Of a DNA stretch of 64,000 nt, positions 1 through 8,735 are shown piece by piece. Under the pieces are notes generated by a model that saw nothing but the letters and a program-made list of their open reading frames with translations, searched no databases and had not been told where the DNA came from. The stretch covers positions 1 to 64,000 of the forward strand of contig CALJJQ010000014.1 of NCBI GenBank assembly GCA_937973965.1, written 5' to 3'. The position numbers and the translations under genes are program-made. Source of the stretch: an uncultured Calothrix sp. GTDB taxonomy: Bacteria; Cyanobacteriota; Cyanobacteriia; Cyanobacteriales; Nostocaceae. How positions within the stretch are numbered: position 1 is the first letter of the stretch; the number at the start of each line of letters is the position of its first letter.

Positions 1-480
1 CAGTAAATTTGTCAATAAAACAAAAACATGGATTCACAAATATGCACTACTGATACTCTCTTCTGGGAAGTTGGTGTAATTATAGACAATGGCAATAAAA
101 ATGTACCAGAGGTAGGTGATTAATTTTAACAGACTTGTTCATAAGTAAAGCCGAAACAGAACTGACAGCAGAATATAAAGAATACAGAATATGCTCGTAA
201 AAACAGTTTTGAGCTAGCCGGAAAACTTTAAACAACATACCTCCGAAAAACCAATAATCTGCTGCAAACCCTAACTTGATCTTTTGTTTTGTAACGTATA
301 AAAGTTTAAAAACATTGTCAGTATTGACTTTCAAATAGTTTAGGTTCTAGCTTATGGATAGGTCGAATGTAGAGCAAGTCAGATGGCAATAGTATTAGGT
401 GAATTATGATTTCCGGAATCTGCATATGTTGCCATTGGCCAACAGATATTAATATATGTGACAGTTTGAGGAGTGAACCC
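1..480. other. gene-free left edge
   Basis: No convincing gene. Short open frames on the minus strand here have no recognisable domains and lie in AT-rich DNA. The last bases carry the ribosome binding site (GAGGAG) of the next gene. Confidence 0.5.
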
Positions 481-681
481 ATGACTCGGATTCGTGATGT
501 GGTCAAAGTGGCTTTAGCAATAGGTTATCTAACCTTAGAAGCAGAGGAAAGCCTGAGAAAACTGCTCGCTAACCCCTATGACCAGGAGGATTTTCAGGCA
601 TTCATGATGCTACAGGAAGCTGCAATGATGGGACAAGTAAAGCAGCAATCACGGGAAATACTAGAAACTGCGCAAAAGTAG
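481..681 (+). CDS. small hypothetical cyanobacterial protein (66 aa)
   Basis: This is a short soluble protein with no recognised domain. It begins MTRIRDVVKVALAIGYLTLE and continues with an acidic, probably all-helical body rich in Glu, Gln and Met; no signal peptide or membrane segment is visible. I chose the ATG at 481 because GAGGAG lies seven bases upstream; the in-frame ATG at 406 has no such signal and would add a Cys-rich tail unlike the rest. It stands alone, with a gene-free stretch on its left and a converging gene on its right. Function unknown. Confidence 0.6.
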   Translation: MTRIRDVVKVALAIGYLTLEAEESLRKLLANPYDQEDFQAFMMLQEAAMMGQVKQQSREILETAQK

Positions 682-826
682 AGTCAAAGGAGTTATGGGG
701 AACTCGTAAAAAAAGCAAAGGGCAAAAGAAATTTAAAGTGTATATAAAGTGTATATGTAGTCAGCTTTTCAGTCATTTTGAATGGTAACTTTATTTTTCC
801 CTTTCTGCCTCCCTCCTCCCCTCTCC

Positions 827-1621
827 TCATTCATTCTTTGTATTTTTAGTATCTTCCCCATCTAACTCATCCAGAAAACCCCAATCATCATCTGGGTTAT
901 TTTGATTATTTTCCTGATAATTATCGGGTGGTGATTGTTGTTCAGATTTGGGATAAAAAGGTGGAACTAGAACTCGGTAGTCTGCATCGTAGACCGATTC
1001 AGTTTTTCCCACCCCAGTTTGTTTCGGTTCGCGATAGTTATAGGAATAGGTCGAGTCCGAACTGGGTTGTGCTGGTGATTTGCTTGTTTGTTGTTGATCC
1101 GGTGTAAACAAATCCTCGTCCAGATCATCATCGAAATCTCTTGTATTCCGATGTTTATCCCTGGGTACATCTGGATTATGATCTTTTTTAGGGGTTTGGT
1201 AAAGGCGATCGCGATTGATAGTTTCCTTGACCACATCATCCTCAAAATCCCAATCTTCGCTTGCAGTTTGTTCCCACTCGTCTAAATCCCGATTGACTCT
1301 ACGTTCAACATCTGGTTGGGGACTAGGATTTTTCGTAGCGACCCGTTCCCTCGGAGATTGGGGAGGACGGGGAGGACTCGGTGGGATCAAGGATTCTTGT
1401 TTTCCGCCAATTTTAAAGCTGCTAAGGCGTAATAAACTACTAATTATTAAAGAAGTGAGGGCACCAGCCACAATACTGATTAAAACCCATATCGAAAAAG
1501 GTAGAGCTTGGGATCGCATACCCAAAAACTTAATCGCAAGGGATGGTGAAAAATTTTGTATCACCAGCAGGGTGACACTACCAATGACAACAAAAATTAA
1601 AACTAAGCGAATCACGGTCAT
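827..1621 (-). CDS. LapA-like (DUF1049-type) two-helix membrane protein with long acidic tail
   Basis: Two membrane helices are visible near the N-terminus (about residues 4-22 and 40-63), separated by a short loop, which is the layout of LapA/DUF1049 proteins of the inner membrane. The remaining 190 or so residues are a low-complexity, cytoplasmic-looking tail rich in Asp, Glu, Pro, Ser and Gln, with segments such as DDDLDEDLF and DDDWGFLDELDGED. Such tailed versions are known in cyanobacteria, but their role is not established. The ATG at 1621 directly abuts a tandem heptamer repeat and has no clear ribosome binding site. ubiX follows upstream on the same strand, so the two may share a transcript. 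Confidence 0.6.
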   Translation of the reverse strand: MTVIRLVLIFVVIGSVTLLVIQNFSPSLAIKFLGMRSQALPFSIWVLISIVAGALTSLIISSLLRLSSFKIGGKQESLIPPSPPRPPQSPRERVATKNPSPQPDVERRVNRDLDEWEQTASEDWDFEDDVVKETINRDRLYQTPKKDHNPDVPRDKHRNTRDFDDDLDEDLFTPDQQQTSKSPAQPSSDSTYSYNYREPKQTGVGKTESVYDADYRVLVPPFYPKSEQQSPPDNYQENNQNNPDDDWGFLDELDGEDTKNTKNE

Positions 1622-1624
1622 TTT

Positions 1625-1660
1625 GGATTTTGGATTTTGGATTTTGGATTTTGGATTTTA
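1625..1660. repeat. tandem heptamer repeat (STRR), about 5 x GGATTTT
   Basis: About five uninterrupted copies of the heptamer GGATTTT lie immediately upstream of the LapA-like gene. Read in the direction of the gene the unit is AAAATCC, and the start codon follows within a few bases. The same heptamer abuts the start of many other genes in this window. Confidence 0.85.
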
Positions 1661-1688
1661 GGAGACAGGATGTGTAAGTAAAACGATA

Positions 1689-2348
1689 TTACTCCCGTTG
1701 CTCCCCATTACCCCCGCTTCCTCTCCCCTCTTCGTTTCCCTTCCAGCGTTCTATGGGGATGCAATCAATCTCAAACTGATCTAAAGCCCTCGCGACAACA
1801 AAATCGACTAAATCTTCAATGGATTGGGGATGATGATACCAAGCTGGAATCGCCGGAACAATGCGTACACCTGTTTCTGCGAGGGTGGTCAGGTTGCGTA
1901 GGTGAATCAAACTAAAAGGGGTTTCACGAGGTACAAGAACTAGTTTACGTCCCTCTTTTATTTGTACATCCGCCGCACGTTCTAGTAAATCAGAACTTAA
2001 TCCATTGGCAAGTTTCGCAACCGTACTCATACTACAGGGAATCACCATCATTCCTAAAGTCCGAAATGATCCACTAGCAATGTTTGCACCCACATTCCCC
2101 CAAGGATGACAGCGCAGTTTCCCGGCGATTGGTACATTTGCATGATGTCGCCAAAATTGTTCCTGTTGTTCTGGTTCTACAGGCATTCGGATCTTGTTTT
2201 CTGATTGCCAAACCATGTAGGTTGATTTTGATGCGACTAACTCAATTGTATAGTCAGCCGCGAGCAAATATTTTAAGGTGCGGACGGCATAAATTAATCC
2301 AGATGCACCGGTAACACCGATAATTAGGGGTAGATGGGAATTAGACAC
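1689..2348 (-). CDS. ubiX: flavin prenyltransferase UbiX
   Basis: UbiX prenylates FMN to make the prenyl-FMN cofactor of UbiD-type decarboxylases. The N-terminal flavoprotein motif (IIGVTGASGLIYAVR, residues 8-22), the SxxT segment near residues 40-43 (SKST), the conserved PCSMSTVAKLANGL block and the RETPFSLIHLRNL motif late in the protein are all typical, and 219 residues is slightly longer than the usual ~190-200 because of a charged, Gly-rich tail (GNEEGRGSGG) that looks like recent extension. No ubiD is nearby. The leader contains the palindrome-plus-heptamer element described separately. The rnr gene lies upstream on the same strand, 370 bases away. Confidence 0.9.
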   Translation of the reverse strand: MSNSHLPLIIGVTGASGLIYAVRTLKYLLAADYTIELVASKSTYMVWQSENKIRMPVEPEQQEQFWRHHANVPIAGKLRCHPWGNVGANIASGSFRTLGMMVIPCSMSTVAKLANGLSSDLLERAADVQIKEGRKLVLVPRETPFSLIHLRNLTTLAETGVRIVPAIPAWYHHPQSIEDLVDFVVARALDQFEIDCIPIERWKGNEEGRGSGGNGEQRE

Positions 2349-2485
2349 TTGCTTTTTGGGATTTTGGATTTGAGATTTTGCGGAAAGTTGAGATTTATTC
2401 TTCCACCAAACTTTCCAAGACGGATTTTGGATTTGAAATTACTCTCTGAGAAGCCGCACTAAGTGCGTCTATGGATTTTGGATTA
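2349..2485 (-). repeat. leader element (palindrome plus AATCCAAA heptamers) upstream of ubiX
   Basis: Read in the direction of ubiX, this holds heptamers AATCCAAA, the segment CATAGACGC, a small palindrome with GCGGCTTCTC, GAGAGTAAT, then more heptamers ending near the start codon. The same order of blocks occurs before hglB, hglD, the gene at 6501 and the ABC ATPase at 14375, always in the sense direction. Confidence 0.7.
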
Positions 2486-2666
2486 AGAATTAGGGTCTTG
2501 CTTGATGCAGGGGAGTGGTGAGTGGGTAGTGGGAAATAACTACTTTTATCGGTTGTGGTGTACGCAGTTCTCTACGACAACACTACACCTACATGTAAAC
2601 GCGCACAAACAGTTTCTTTTCGAGATGGCTACTCCCTAATCACTACTGACTCTATCTACAAGTAAT
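2486..2666. other. intergenic spacer between rnr and ubiX
   Basis: No gene seen. It contains heptamer-like runs of GTGGGTAGTGGG type and otherwise unremarkable AT-rich sequence. Confidence 0.4.
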
Positions 2667-2690
2667 GAAGGCGCATAAATTTGCGCCTTC
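2667..2690 (-). terminator. hairpin 3' of rnr, possible terminator
   Basis: A perfect 9-bp stem (GAAGGCGCA paired with TGCGCCTTC) with a 6-base AT loop lies about 30 bases past the rnr stop. The T-tract after it is weak, so factor-independent termination is only possible. Confidence 0.5.
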
Positions 2691-2717
2691 AGGGTTAATT
2701 AAGTCCTCGACAAAGGT

Positions 2718-5102
2718 TTATTCGTCCTCGTAGTCATCATCGAATCCTTCATCATCTAAATCATCATCATCGTACATATCAACTTCTTCGTGGAGATTAT
2801 AATCCTTGTCGATGATTGGTGTGCCATCACTGCTGACCGTTACCAAATCGATTTGCTGACGATAGTAATCAACACTTTTAACTTGGACTGCGACGCGATC
2901 GCCTAAGCGATAGGAAGCGCGATTTTTGCGACCAAACAAGGCTTGTTGACGCGCTCGATATTCGTACCAATCGTCTTTGAGGGAACTAACATGGACAAGT
3001 CCTTCTACCCGCAAAGGTTTGGTATTGCTTGGATCACCACCTTCTTTTCCAGAATTTGAGTTTTGTCCTTCCTCGGGAGTGACTTCAATTTCCACGAAGA
3101 AACCGTAGGACTGGACACCCGTAATCACTCCGTTAAACACTTCGCCAATGCGTTGTTTCATCAGTGCTGCTCGTTGCAAACCTGCTAAATCCGCTTCGGC
3201 TTCTTGAACTTCTTTTTCCCGGTCGTTGAGTTGGGTAATTACCCGTACCAGGTCACTTTGTAATTCCTGATGCAATTCCGGTGCAAGTACATTCCAGTTG
3301 ATTTCTTCTGTGTGACAACTAGAAGAACGCAAATTGATCCGTTCCTTCACACGGGTATTGCGGCGATCGCGTCCATGTTCTAGCAATGCATAGTACATAC
3401 GCTGCATCAGCAAATCGGGATAGCGACGCAAAGGGGAGGTAAAGTGTATGTACCCTTCACTCAAGGCTAACCCAAAATGGGGTCCTTTGTGGGTGCTATA
3501 GACGGCTGGTTTGAGGGTATCTTGCAGTAGATAGGTCAACACCTGCTCAGATGCAGACTCGGCAAATAGACGGGTCAGATGTTGATAATCAAGGGGTTGA
3601 ATATCGATGTCTTCAGGTAGCACCAACTCCACACCTAAATTCATCGCCAATTTCAACATTTCTTGGACATCTTCCCCATCAGGTGCGCCTTGTACGCGCC
3701 AAATCGTTGGCACATCCAAAATGCTCAAATGTTTTGCCATTAACTGATTTACCAGTAACACTGATTCCGTCATCATCATTTGCACTGGCGAATCAGTTTT
3801 GGGTACACAGCCCAAACTACCCTCATCATTGTAGGGATTTTTTGTTGGGGGTAAATTTAATTGTAAACTACCTCGCTGAAACCGTTTGGCTTGTAATACT
3901 CCACTAATCTGATGTAGGGTAGACAAAATTTCCAGGATTTCCCCTGTATCCTTAGTTTTGCGGGCTGTACCGTTAAAGATAGCATTTGCTTGGTCATGGG
4001 TCAGTTGTTTGTCTACTTTTACCACACTGGGTGTAGCTTCCCAACTCACAACTTCCCCCGTTTGCGGATCCATATCAATCAGGAAAGATAAAGCTAAACG
4101 GTCGTAACCTGCAAGCAAACCACATCTTTCCGTCACCGCTTCCGGAAACATCGGTAAAATTAAATCCCCCAAATAAACCGAACGTCCCCGTTTCAAAGCT
4201 TCCCGGTCTAACGCTTCCTCTGGAGGAACATAATGAGCTACATCGCTAATATGGAAACCAATCCGGACATTACCATCAGACAGGGTTTCCAAACTCAAAG
4301 CATTCTCCAGCACTCCATCATCCGCCATCGCAATACTAACCATAAATTGCGATCGCAGATCAATCCGGTTTTTTAAATCGGCTTTGAGGATTTTTTTCTG
4401 TAATTTACTAGCTGCATCCAACACATTTTCCGTAAAAGTACGTGAAAGGTCATGCTTGCAAGTCACTAAATCAATGTCCGCAGCCGCTTCCGCATCACTA
4501 CCTAAAATCTGCACCACCCGTCCCACCGGAGGATACTGGGCTAAAGGATAGCGCAATACCTCCACATGGGCTAAATGGTCAATAGCCTCCGACAAAACCT
4601 CAACATCCGGGTCCTGGATCTTTAATTCAAACAATAGGCGATCATCTAACGGAACCGCCCGAAAACCATTTTCTACTTGCTTGATCCGCGCCAATAAGGT
4701 GTGATTTGAACGTTCTAAAATTAACTTCACCTCACCCTCCGGAGAACGGCGACGGCTTCCTTCCTTGAGTACCTTGACCAACACGCGATCGCCATTCCAA
4801 GCATTACTTAAATGACTCTCGCGAATATATATATCCTCTGCGCCTTCTGTGTCTTGAATTGCAAAGCAAAACCCCTTACTCGAACACCGCAATTTGGCCT
4901 CAATTAGCTCCTCTTCCGGTACGCGGCGATATTTACCCCGCTCCTTGACTAAAAGCCCAATTTTTTCCAAGACCTCTAAGGCGATGTGGAGTTTTTGTAA
5001 ACTTTCCTCATCTTCGCAACCCAGTTTTTTTTCCAGCAGTTTACGCGCTACCAATTTATCATCGGTGAAATTGGCAAGGAGTGTAGCGATTGAAAATTCC
5101 AT
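2718..5102 (-). CDS. rnr: RNB-domain 3'-5' exoribonuclease (RNase R/II family)
   Basis: A processive 3'-to-5' exoribonuclease for mRNA and structured RNA decay. The order is an N-terminal winged-helix and cold-shock-type RNA-binding region (about 1-230), the RNB catalytic domain (about 240-560, with DLRSQFMVSIAMADDG and the Asp-rich IGFHISDVAHYVPPE motif carrying the metal-binding aspartates, and HFTSPLRRYPDL near its end), then a C-terminal S1 domain (about 650-750). The protein ends in an unusual run of acidic residues (MYDDDDLDDEGFDDDYEDE). Length (794 aa) fits RNase R better than RNase II. The start MEFSIATLLANF matches the form I expect from cyanobacterial homologues, with a weak AAAGGT upstream. 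Confidence 0.92.
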   Translation of the reverse strand: MEFSIATLLANFTDDKLVARKLLEKKLGCEDEESLQKLHIALEVLEKIGLLVKERGKYRRVPEEELIEAKLRCSSKGFCFAIQDTEGAEDIYIRESHLSNAWNGDRVLVKVLKEGSRRRSPEGEVKLILERSNHTLLARIKQVENGFRAVPLDDRLLFELKIQDPDVEVLSEAIDHLAHVEVLRYPLAQYPPVGRVVQILGSDAEAAADIDLVTCKHDLSRTFTENVLDAASKLQKKILKADLKNRIDLRSQFMVSIAMADDGVLENALSLETLSDGNVRIGFHISDVAHYVPPEEALDREALKRGRSVYLGDLILPMFPEAVTERCGLLAGYDRLALSFLIDMDPQTGEVVSWEATPSVVKVDKQLTHDQANAIFNGTARKTKDTGEILEILSTLHQISGVLQAKRFQRGSLQLNLPPTKNPYNDEGSLGCVPKTDSPVQMMMTESVLLVNQLMAKHLSILDVPTIWRVQGAPDGEDVQEMLKLAMNLGVELVLPEDIDIQPLDYQHLTRLFAESASEQVLTYLLQDTLKPAVYSTHKGPHFGLALSEGYIHFTSPLRRYPDLLMQRMYYALLEHGRDRRNTRVKERINLRSSSCHTEEINWNVLAPELHQELQSDLVRVITQLNDREKEVQEAEADLAGLQRAALMKQRIGEVFNGVITGVQSYGFFVEIEVTPEEGQNSNSGKEGGDPSNTKPLRVEGLVHVSSLKDDWYEYRARQQALFGRKNRASYRLGDRVAVQVKSVDYYRQQIDLVTVSSDGTPIIDKDYNLHEEVDMYDDDDLDDEGFDDDYEDE

Positions 5103-6418
5103 GCAGTGAACCGACCTTTGGTCAAAACATCATCTAATTTGGGATTGAAATTGGTTCTTTTGTATTTACCATCGGAACCGAATACACGCAGTACGTTCTA
5201 TGAAAACTCGGTCATTACAGTTTGGCAAAAGTTTTAAAGCAGTTAAACTGCACTCCTTCGGGCAGCCAACCCGAAATTGAGCAAACCTCTACCATCCCTA
5301 GCAATTTCCTTTCCCTGCGAGTTATCAAGTAACTTCGGACAACCTCAGTCGCAACAAGCACGCCTGATATTAAACGCCCCCAACCGGAAATCACTCAATG
5401 CGTAGCAAAAGCACAACAGGGATTTCTTGCGATTAGACAATCCCCACATAACCTTCTGTAGACGCGCTGCGCACGGCTTCTAGCAGAGAGAAATTTACAG
5501 GTGTTAAATTGTCTAGCCCGAAGGTACTTTTACGTCATCATACATACTCAGAATTTTCACTCCGAGATATTGCCTGTAAACTTGCTCGTCACACATGTAG
5601 AATCGGTAACAATCCGTTTATCAAGCTAACAAGCAGTGAGGTGGAACCATTACTTCACTATTGTAGATTTATAGCGTACTTCCAGAAAATATTTCTGGAT
5701 ATCAAATCTAGTAAATCGAGTAATTAGTATAGCATTAGTACGACAAATACGGAGATTTTTTGCATTGTAACTTAAAAACATTTGCCAATTGCATAGACTA
5801 CAATCAGTACGATTGCATTATCCTAGTACTAGAACACAATCAAGCCAATACATGAAACCACAGACACGCAAACACATTGCACGAAAATTCATCCCAAGTC
5901 CCAAATCCATCAGGGAAAGTTTACTGGAAGATTTATTCTTTCAGCCACATCAGTTCCGACCCATAGGGAAATCCCTTTTCTGGGGAATAACTCAACTGTA
6001 GCCAAAATTCAAAATATTCCCAAAACTCTCAGTGAGCAGCCTACATCTAATGTTGACACCAGAACCAATGAAAGTGGTTTTTCCCTATTCCCTACTTCCC
6101 ACACCCTTTCAAGTAAGTCAGTGACGGAAGTAGGGATTAGTACGAAAATCAACCCATTACAAAGAACTGATCACACCCTTCCCTGACCCCAAAAGCCGAA
6201 ATACTCCCTGCACCGTCCCGGAGAAGATGTTGGTCAAGTGTCAATAAATACCTTATTAATTACTGATTGAAGACAGGGAATAGCCTAAAACGAACGGTAT
6301 ATTTGTCATTATAAACAGACGCGATATGTCGCGTCTCTACCAATTCCCCTATCCCTGTACAAACGGGACATGTCGCGTCTCCCAAAAACCACAGACAGGA
6401 AAGCAGATTAGATTCCAC
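5103..6418. other. long gene-free region with repeat debris
   Basis: No confident gene in 1.3 kb. Visible items are a palindromic TAGACGCGCTGCGC...GGCTTCT unit near 5460-5495 that belongs to the leader-element family, heptamer runs, and near 6260-6345 a degenerate inverted piece of the MITE family best seen at 45940-46114. An ATG at 5851 opens a 49-codon frame (RKHIARKFIPSPKSI...) that might be a gene relic, but nothing confirms it. Confidence 0.45.
6317..6336. repeat. dispersed hairpin repeat, AGACGCGA/TCGCGTCT type
   Basis: A palindrome of arms AGACGCGA and TCGCGTCT around a short TATG centre. It belongs to the covarying hairpin family discussed in the findings. Confidence 0.7.
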
Positions 6419-6500
6419 CAAAATCCATAGACGCATGTAGTGGGGATCCAACCGAAGAGTAATCCAAAATCCAAAATCCACAATCCAAAATTGAGTCACT
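6419..6500 (+). repeat. leader element upstream of the gene at 6501
   Basis: Contains ATCCATAGACGC, a small imperfect palindrome, CCGAAGAGTAATCC and then four AATCCAAA-type heptamers ending 10 bases before the ATG. Same block order as at hglB and the ABC ATPase gene. Confidence 0.75.
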
Positions 6501-7517
6501 ATGTTGCAAGAATTTCAGCGTTTGTACCCTACAGCCTGCTTAACATCTGAGCTATTACATATCTATAACGGAAAATATATTATTCGTGCCAGCATTGAAA
6601 TTGAAGGTACAATTCGGGCAACGGGTATGGCTGCTGCGGAAACTATTGAGGTTGCCGAAGACCAAGCCAGACAAAGGGCGATTTCCGTATTACCAATAGA
6701 AATTTCCCCAAGGGAAAATAATTTAAATCTCTCATCAAATCAAGTAACTACCGTTGCTTCCCAGCCTACATCAGCACAACAAATTCAGCCAAAAAGTCAA
6801 ACTATCGAGTCCGAAACCGCAGCCAAACCCACTCCCACCCAACCTAATACCCACCAATTAGAACTGACACCTCAAGTCACAAAAAACAGCGATCAATCAC
6901 CTGAAAATCAATCCTTTGTAACTAACCAGGATCAACAACAGCAAATTTCTCCACCCGAACCTGTGCATCAACCCACACAAACCCTGACCCCAGAACCAAG
7001 TCAACCAGTAGGAACTAATAATTTCAACCTATCGCCAACCAATTTCCCTTCCGAAACAAGGCAATATCCCACCCCTCTAAATCCAGAATCTCACCTTCCC
7101 CCCCATCCTCCTCAAGGGGAAGCACCATCGAACCCAGAACAACCAATCCTGAATTTTGAGCATCCCAGTAATATTCCCAGCAGTAACGTCACTCCCTTTG
7201 CTCCCCGCAATCCCGTCACCGACACGGAAGCTATTAGCCAACCTAAATCGGAAAGCAAAACCCCAGCAGCAACGAGTAAACGTGGACGCAAGAAAAACGA
7301 ACCCGTTGATTTATCGGGAATTATTGCTCAAACCGATGTGGAAATGCAGCGTTTAGGTTGGACACCGGAACAGGGACGGGATTATTTAATTAAAACCTAC
7401 AAAAAACGGGGACGCACCCTGTTAGATGAAAATGAATTGATTGATTTTTTGAATTATCTCAAATCCCAACCCACCCCATCCGATTCCTACGCGATTGATC
7501 CTTTGGCTGGATTCTGA
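6501..7517 (+). CDS. hypothetical protein with small N-terminal domain, long Pro/Gln linker and C-terminal helical domain
   Basis: Not assigned to a family. Residues 1-65 form a compact domain (YNGKYIIRASIEIEGTIRATG followed by a helix rich in Ala and Glu) that by eye resembles an annealing- or dsRNA-binding-type alpha/beta fold. Residues 70-255 are low-complexity linker rich in Pro, Gln, Ser, Asn and Thr. A basic patch (KRGRKKNEP) precedes a conserved-looking helical C-terminus (VEMQRLGWTPEQGRDYL...YKKRGRTLLDENELIDFLNYL). The basic patch and fold suggest nucleic-acid binding, but this is inference. The ATG at 6501 follows a heptamer-rich leader without a ribosome binding site. Confidence 0.6.
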   Translation: MLQEFQRLYPTACLTSELLHIYNGKYIIRASIEIEGTIRATGMAAAETIEVAEDQARQRAISVLPIEISPRENNLNLSSNQVTTVASQPTSAQQIQPKSQTIESETAAKPTPTQPNTHQLELTPQVTKNSDQSPENQSFVTNQDQQQQISPPEPVHQPTQTLTPEPSQPVGTNNFNLSPTNFPSETRQYPTPLNPESHLPPHPPQGEAPSNPEQPILNFEHPSNIPSSNVTPFAPRNPVTDTEAISQPKSESKTPAATSKRGRKKNEPVDLSGIIAQTDVEMQRLGWTPEQGRDYLIKTYKKRGRTLLDENELIDFLNYLKSQPTPSDSYAIDPLAGF

Positions 7518-7790
7518 TGTTCAGAATTAAAACCGAATCATCTATTGGTAAAATTATTTTGGGATTAAAAGTCGATTTTAATCCCCAAAAAGCTCGTTTT
7601 TTGGAAGCAGGGAGTAGGGAATCGGGAGTAGTTGATAAAAACAAATATACCGTTGGTTTTCACGCTCCAAAAATGTGCCAGTTGAGTGGTTTTGGTGTTG
7701 CTTCAGGTCGGGTGAAATCCATCCGATTTCCAAGTTAGGTGGAACGTAGTGGTAGCTTATTGGCTGCGTTCCAACTCTATGGGGTAAAAA
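7518..7790. other. spacer with degenerate MITE fragment and hairpin
   Basis: Positions about 7567-7602 and 7643-7655 match the interior of the MITE copy at 40821 (AAAAGTCGATTTTAAT, AAGCTCGTTTTTTGG, AAATATACCGTT). A 73-codon open frame here is therefore probably repeat sequence. Near 7740-7773, GGAACG and CGTTCC arms could form a weak hairpin between the converging genes. Confidence 0.5.
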
Positions 7791-8270
7791 CTAAGACTTT
7801 TGACACTGGAATCCAAAAGGTATACCGTTCCAAGTTGTGTAACCACTAGCATATCTACGATTCCAGGTGTGCATCATCAGCATCCAGTTATCTTGATTGT
7901 TGTAGCGCAAAGGTAACATATGGTCACGGCGAGAGGAAGCCAAATCGGATGGTGTGAAGTTTCTTTGTTCCACGGGTACCCAAGCTCCCCCATTATCGCG
8001 AATACGACCGACAATTTTCACACCGTGTACTATTGATTGTGTACCGTCACCATTATCTCTAACTAAATCCCCCAAACGCAATTCTAAAACCGCATTACGT
8101 CCATCCAAATTACAATTCCAGCGACCTTGCCAATCTGGTAGAATGACATCGGTGGGATTACGGCGACCATAGGTCGTGGCTTGGGCGTTTTGAGTGGATA
8201 CTAAATTGCTTGTAGTCAGGATAAGTAGGCTAATTCCCAGCAAGGAAGTTGTGAGTATTCTATGCATCAT
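7791..8270 (-). CDS. secreted hypothetical protein (possibly DUF6006 family)
   Basis: From the ATG at 8270 the protein is 159 aa and begins with a clear signal peptide (hydrophobic TTSLLGISLLILTTSNLV, then an AQA cleavage-type site). The frame is open upstream to 8369, but that would bury the signal peptide behind 33 residues, so I reject the longer form. The mature part is a small globular domain with WQGRWNCNLDGR, a repeated RDNGDG/RDNGGAW motif and two cysteines, one in each half (NCNLDG and FGFQCQKS), that could form a disulfide. The pattern recalls the cyanobacterial DUF6006 family, but I cannot verify this. Likely periplasmic or extracellular; function unknown. Confidence 0.65.
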   Translation of the reverse strand: MMHRILTTSLLGISLLILTTSNLVSTQNAQATTYGRRNPTDVILPDWQGRWNCNLDGRNAVLELRLGDLVRDNGDGTQSIVHGVKIVGRIRDNGGAWVPVEQRNFTPSDLASSRRDHMLPLRYNNQDNWMLMMHTWNRRYASGYTTWNGIPFGFQCQKS

Positions 8271-8735
8271 AATATTGTTGATTAATCTTTGATTTATGGT
8301 TCTGAGTGCAAATAGGTTCGTTTTTGGTGTTTTATGCAGTTTAATTGTAGTTTTCGCAACAAAATCCAATTAATCCCCCATGTCGTTGAGACATAACTAA
8401 ACAAGAAAGTAGCTCTTCCTACTCCCATCACGGACTGCTTGCTCCCTACTCCCTATTTTTTAACCAGACATTGTTTCCTGAGTGTTCCAAGATGAATTCC
8501 CAACCAGGGGTGTTATCCTAATTCCGGAATTACTTTCTCGGCGAAAATGTATAATCGAGAGTAAATAGCAGGGAAAGATTCAGGTTAAAACTTGCTGGCT
8601 CCGATATAATTATTAGCAAATCACTAAAAGGGTGAGAAATTTTTGTCTGAGACCGACGTTTTTGCCAAAATTTTCTTAAACTCCGATTAATGATTGGAAT
8701 TATTATTAAAGCAGTCTGATTGCTATAGATATTGA
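8271..8735. other. spacer with dispersed repeat
   Basis: Positions about 8368-8443 (CCCCATGTCGTTGAGACA ... CCCATCACGGACT) are a diverged direct copy of 38297-38382. No gene seen. The helicase start lies at its right edge. Confidence 0.55.

Noticed and set aside
80-506. Two open frames on the minus strand at the left edge
   Set aside because: No recognisable domain, no ribosome binding site, AT-rich composition; treated as chance.
5509-6001. Two open frames with TTG starts upstream of the gene at 6501
   Set aside because: Lie among repeats and have no recognisable domain; the second may contain a gene relic (from ATG 5851), but this is not supported.
7517-7738. 73-codon open frame after the gene at 6501
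   Set aside because: Contains a fragment of the MITE interior, so it is repeat sequence.
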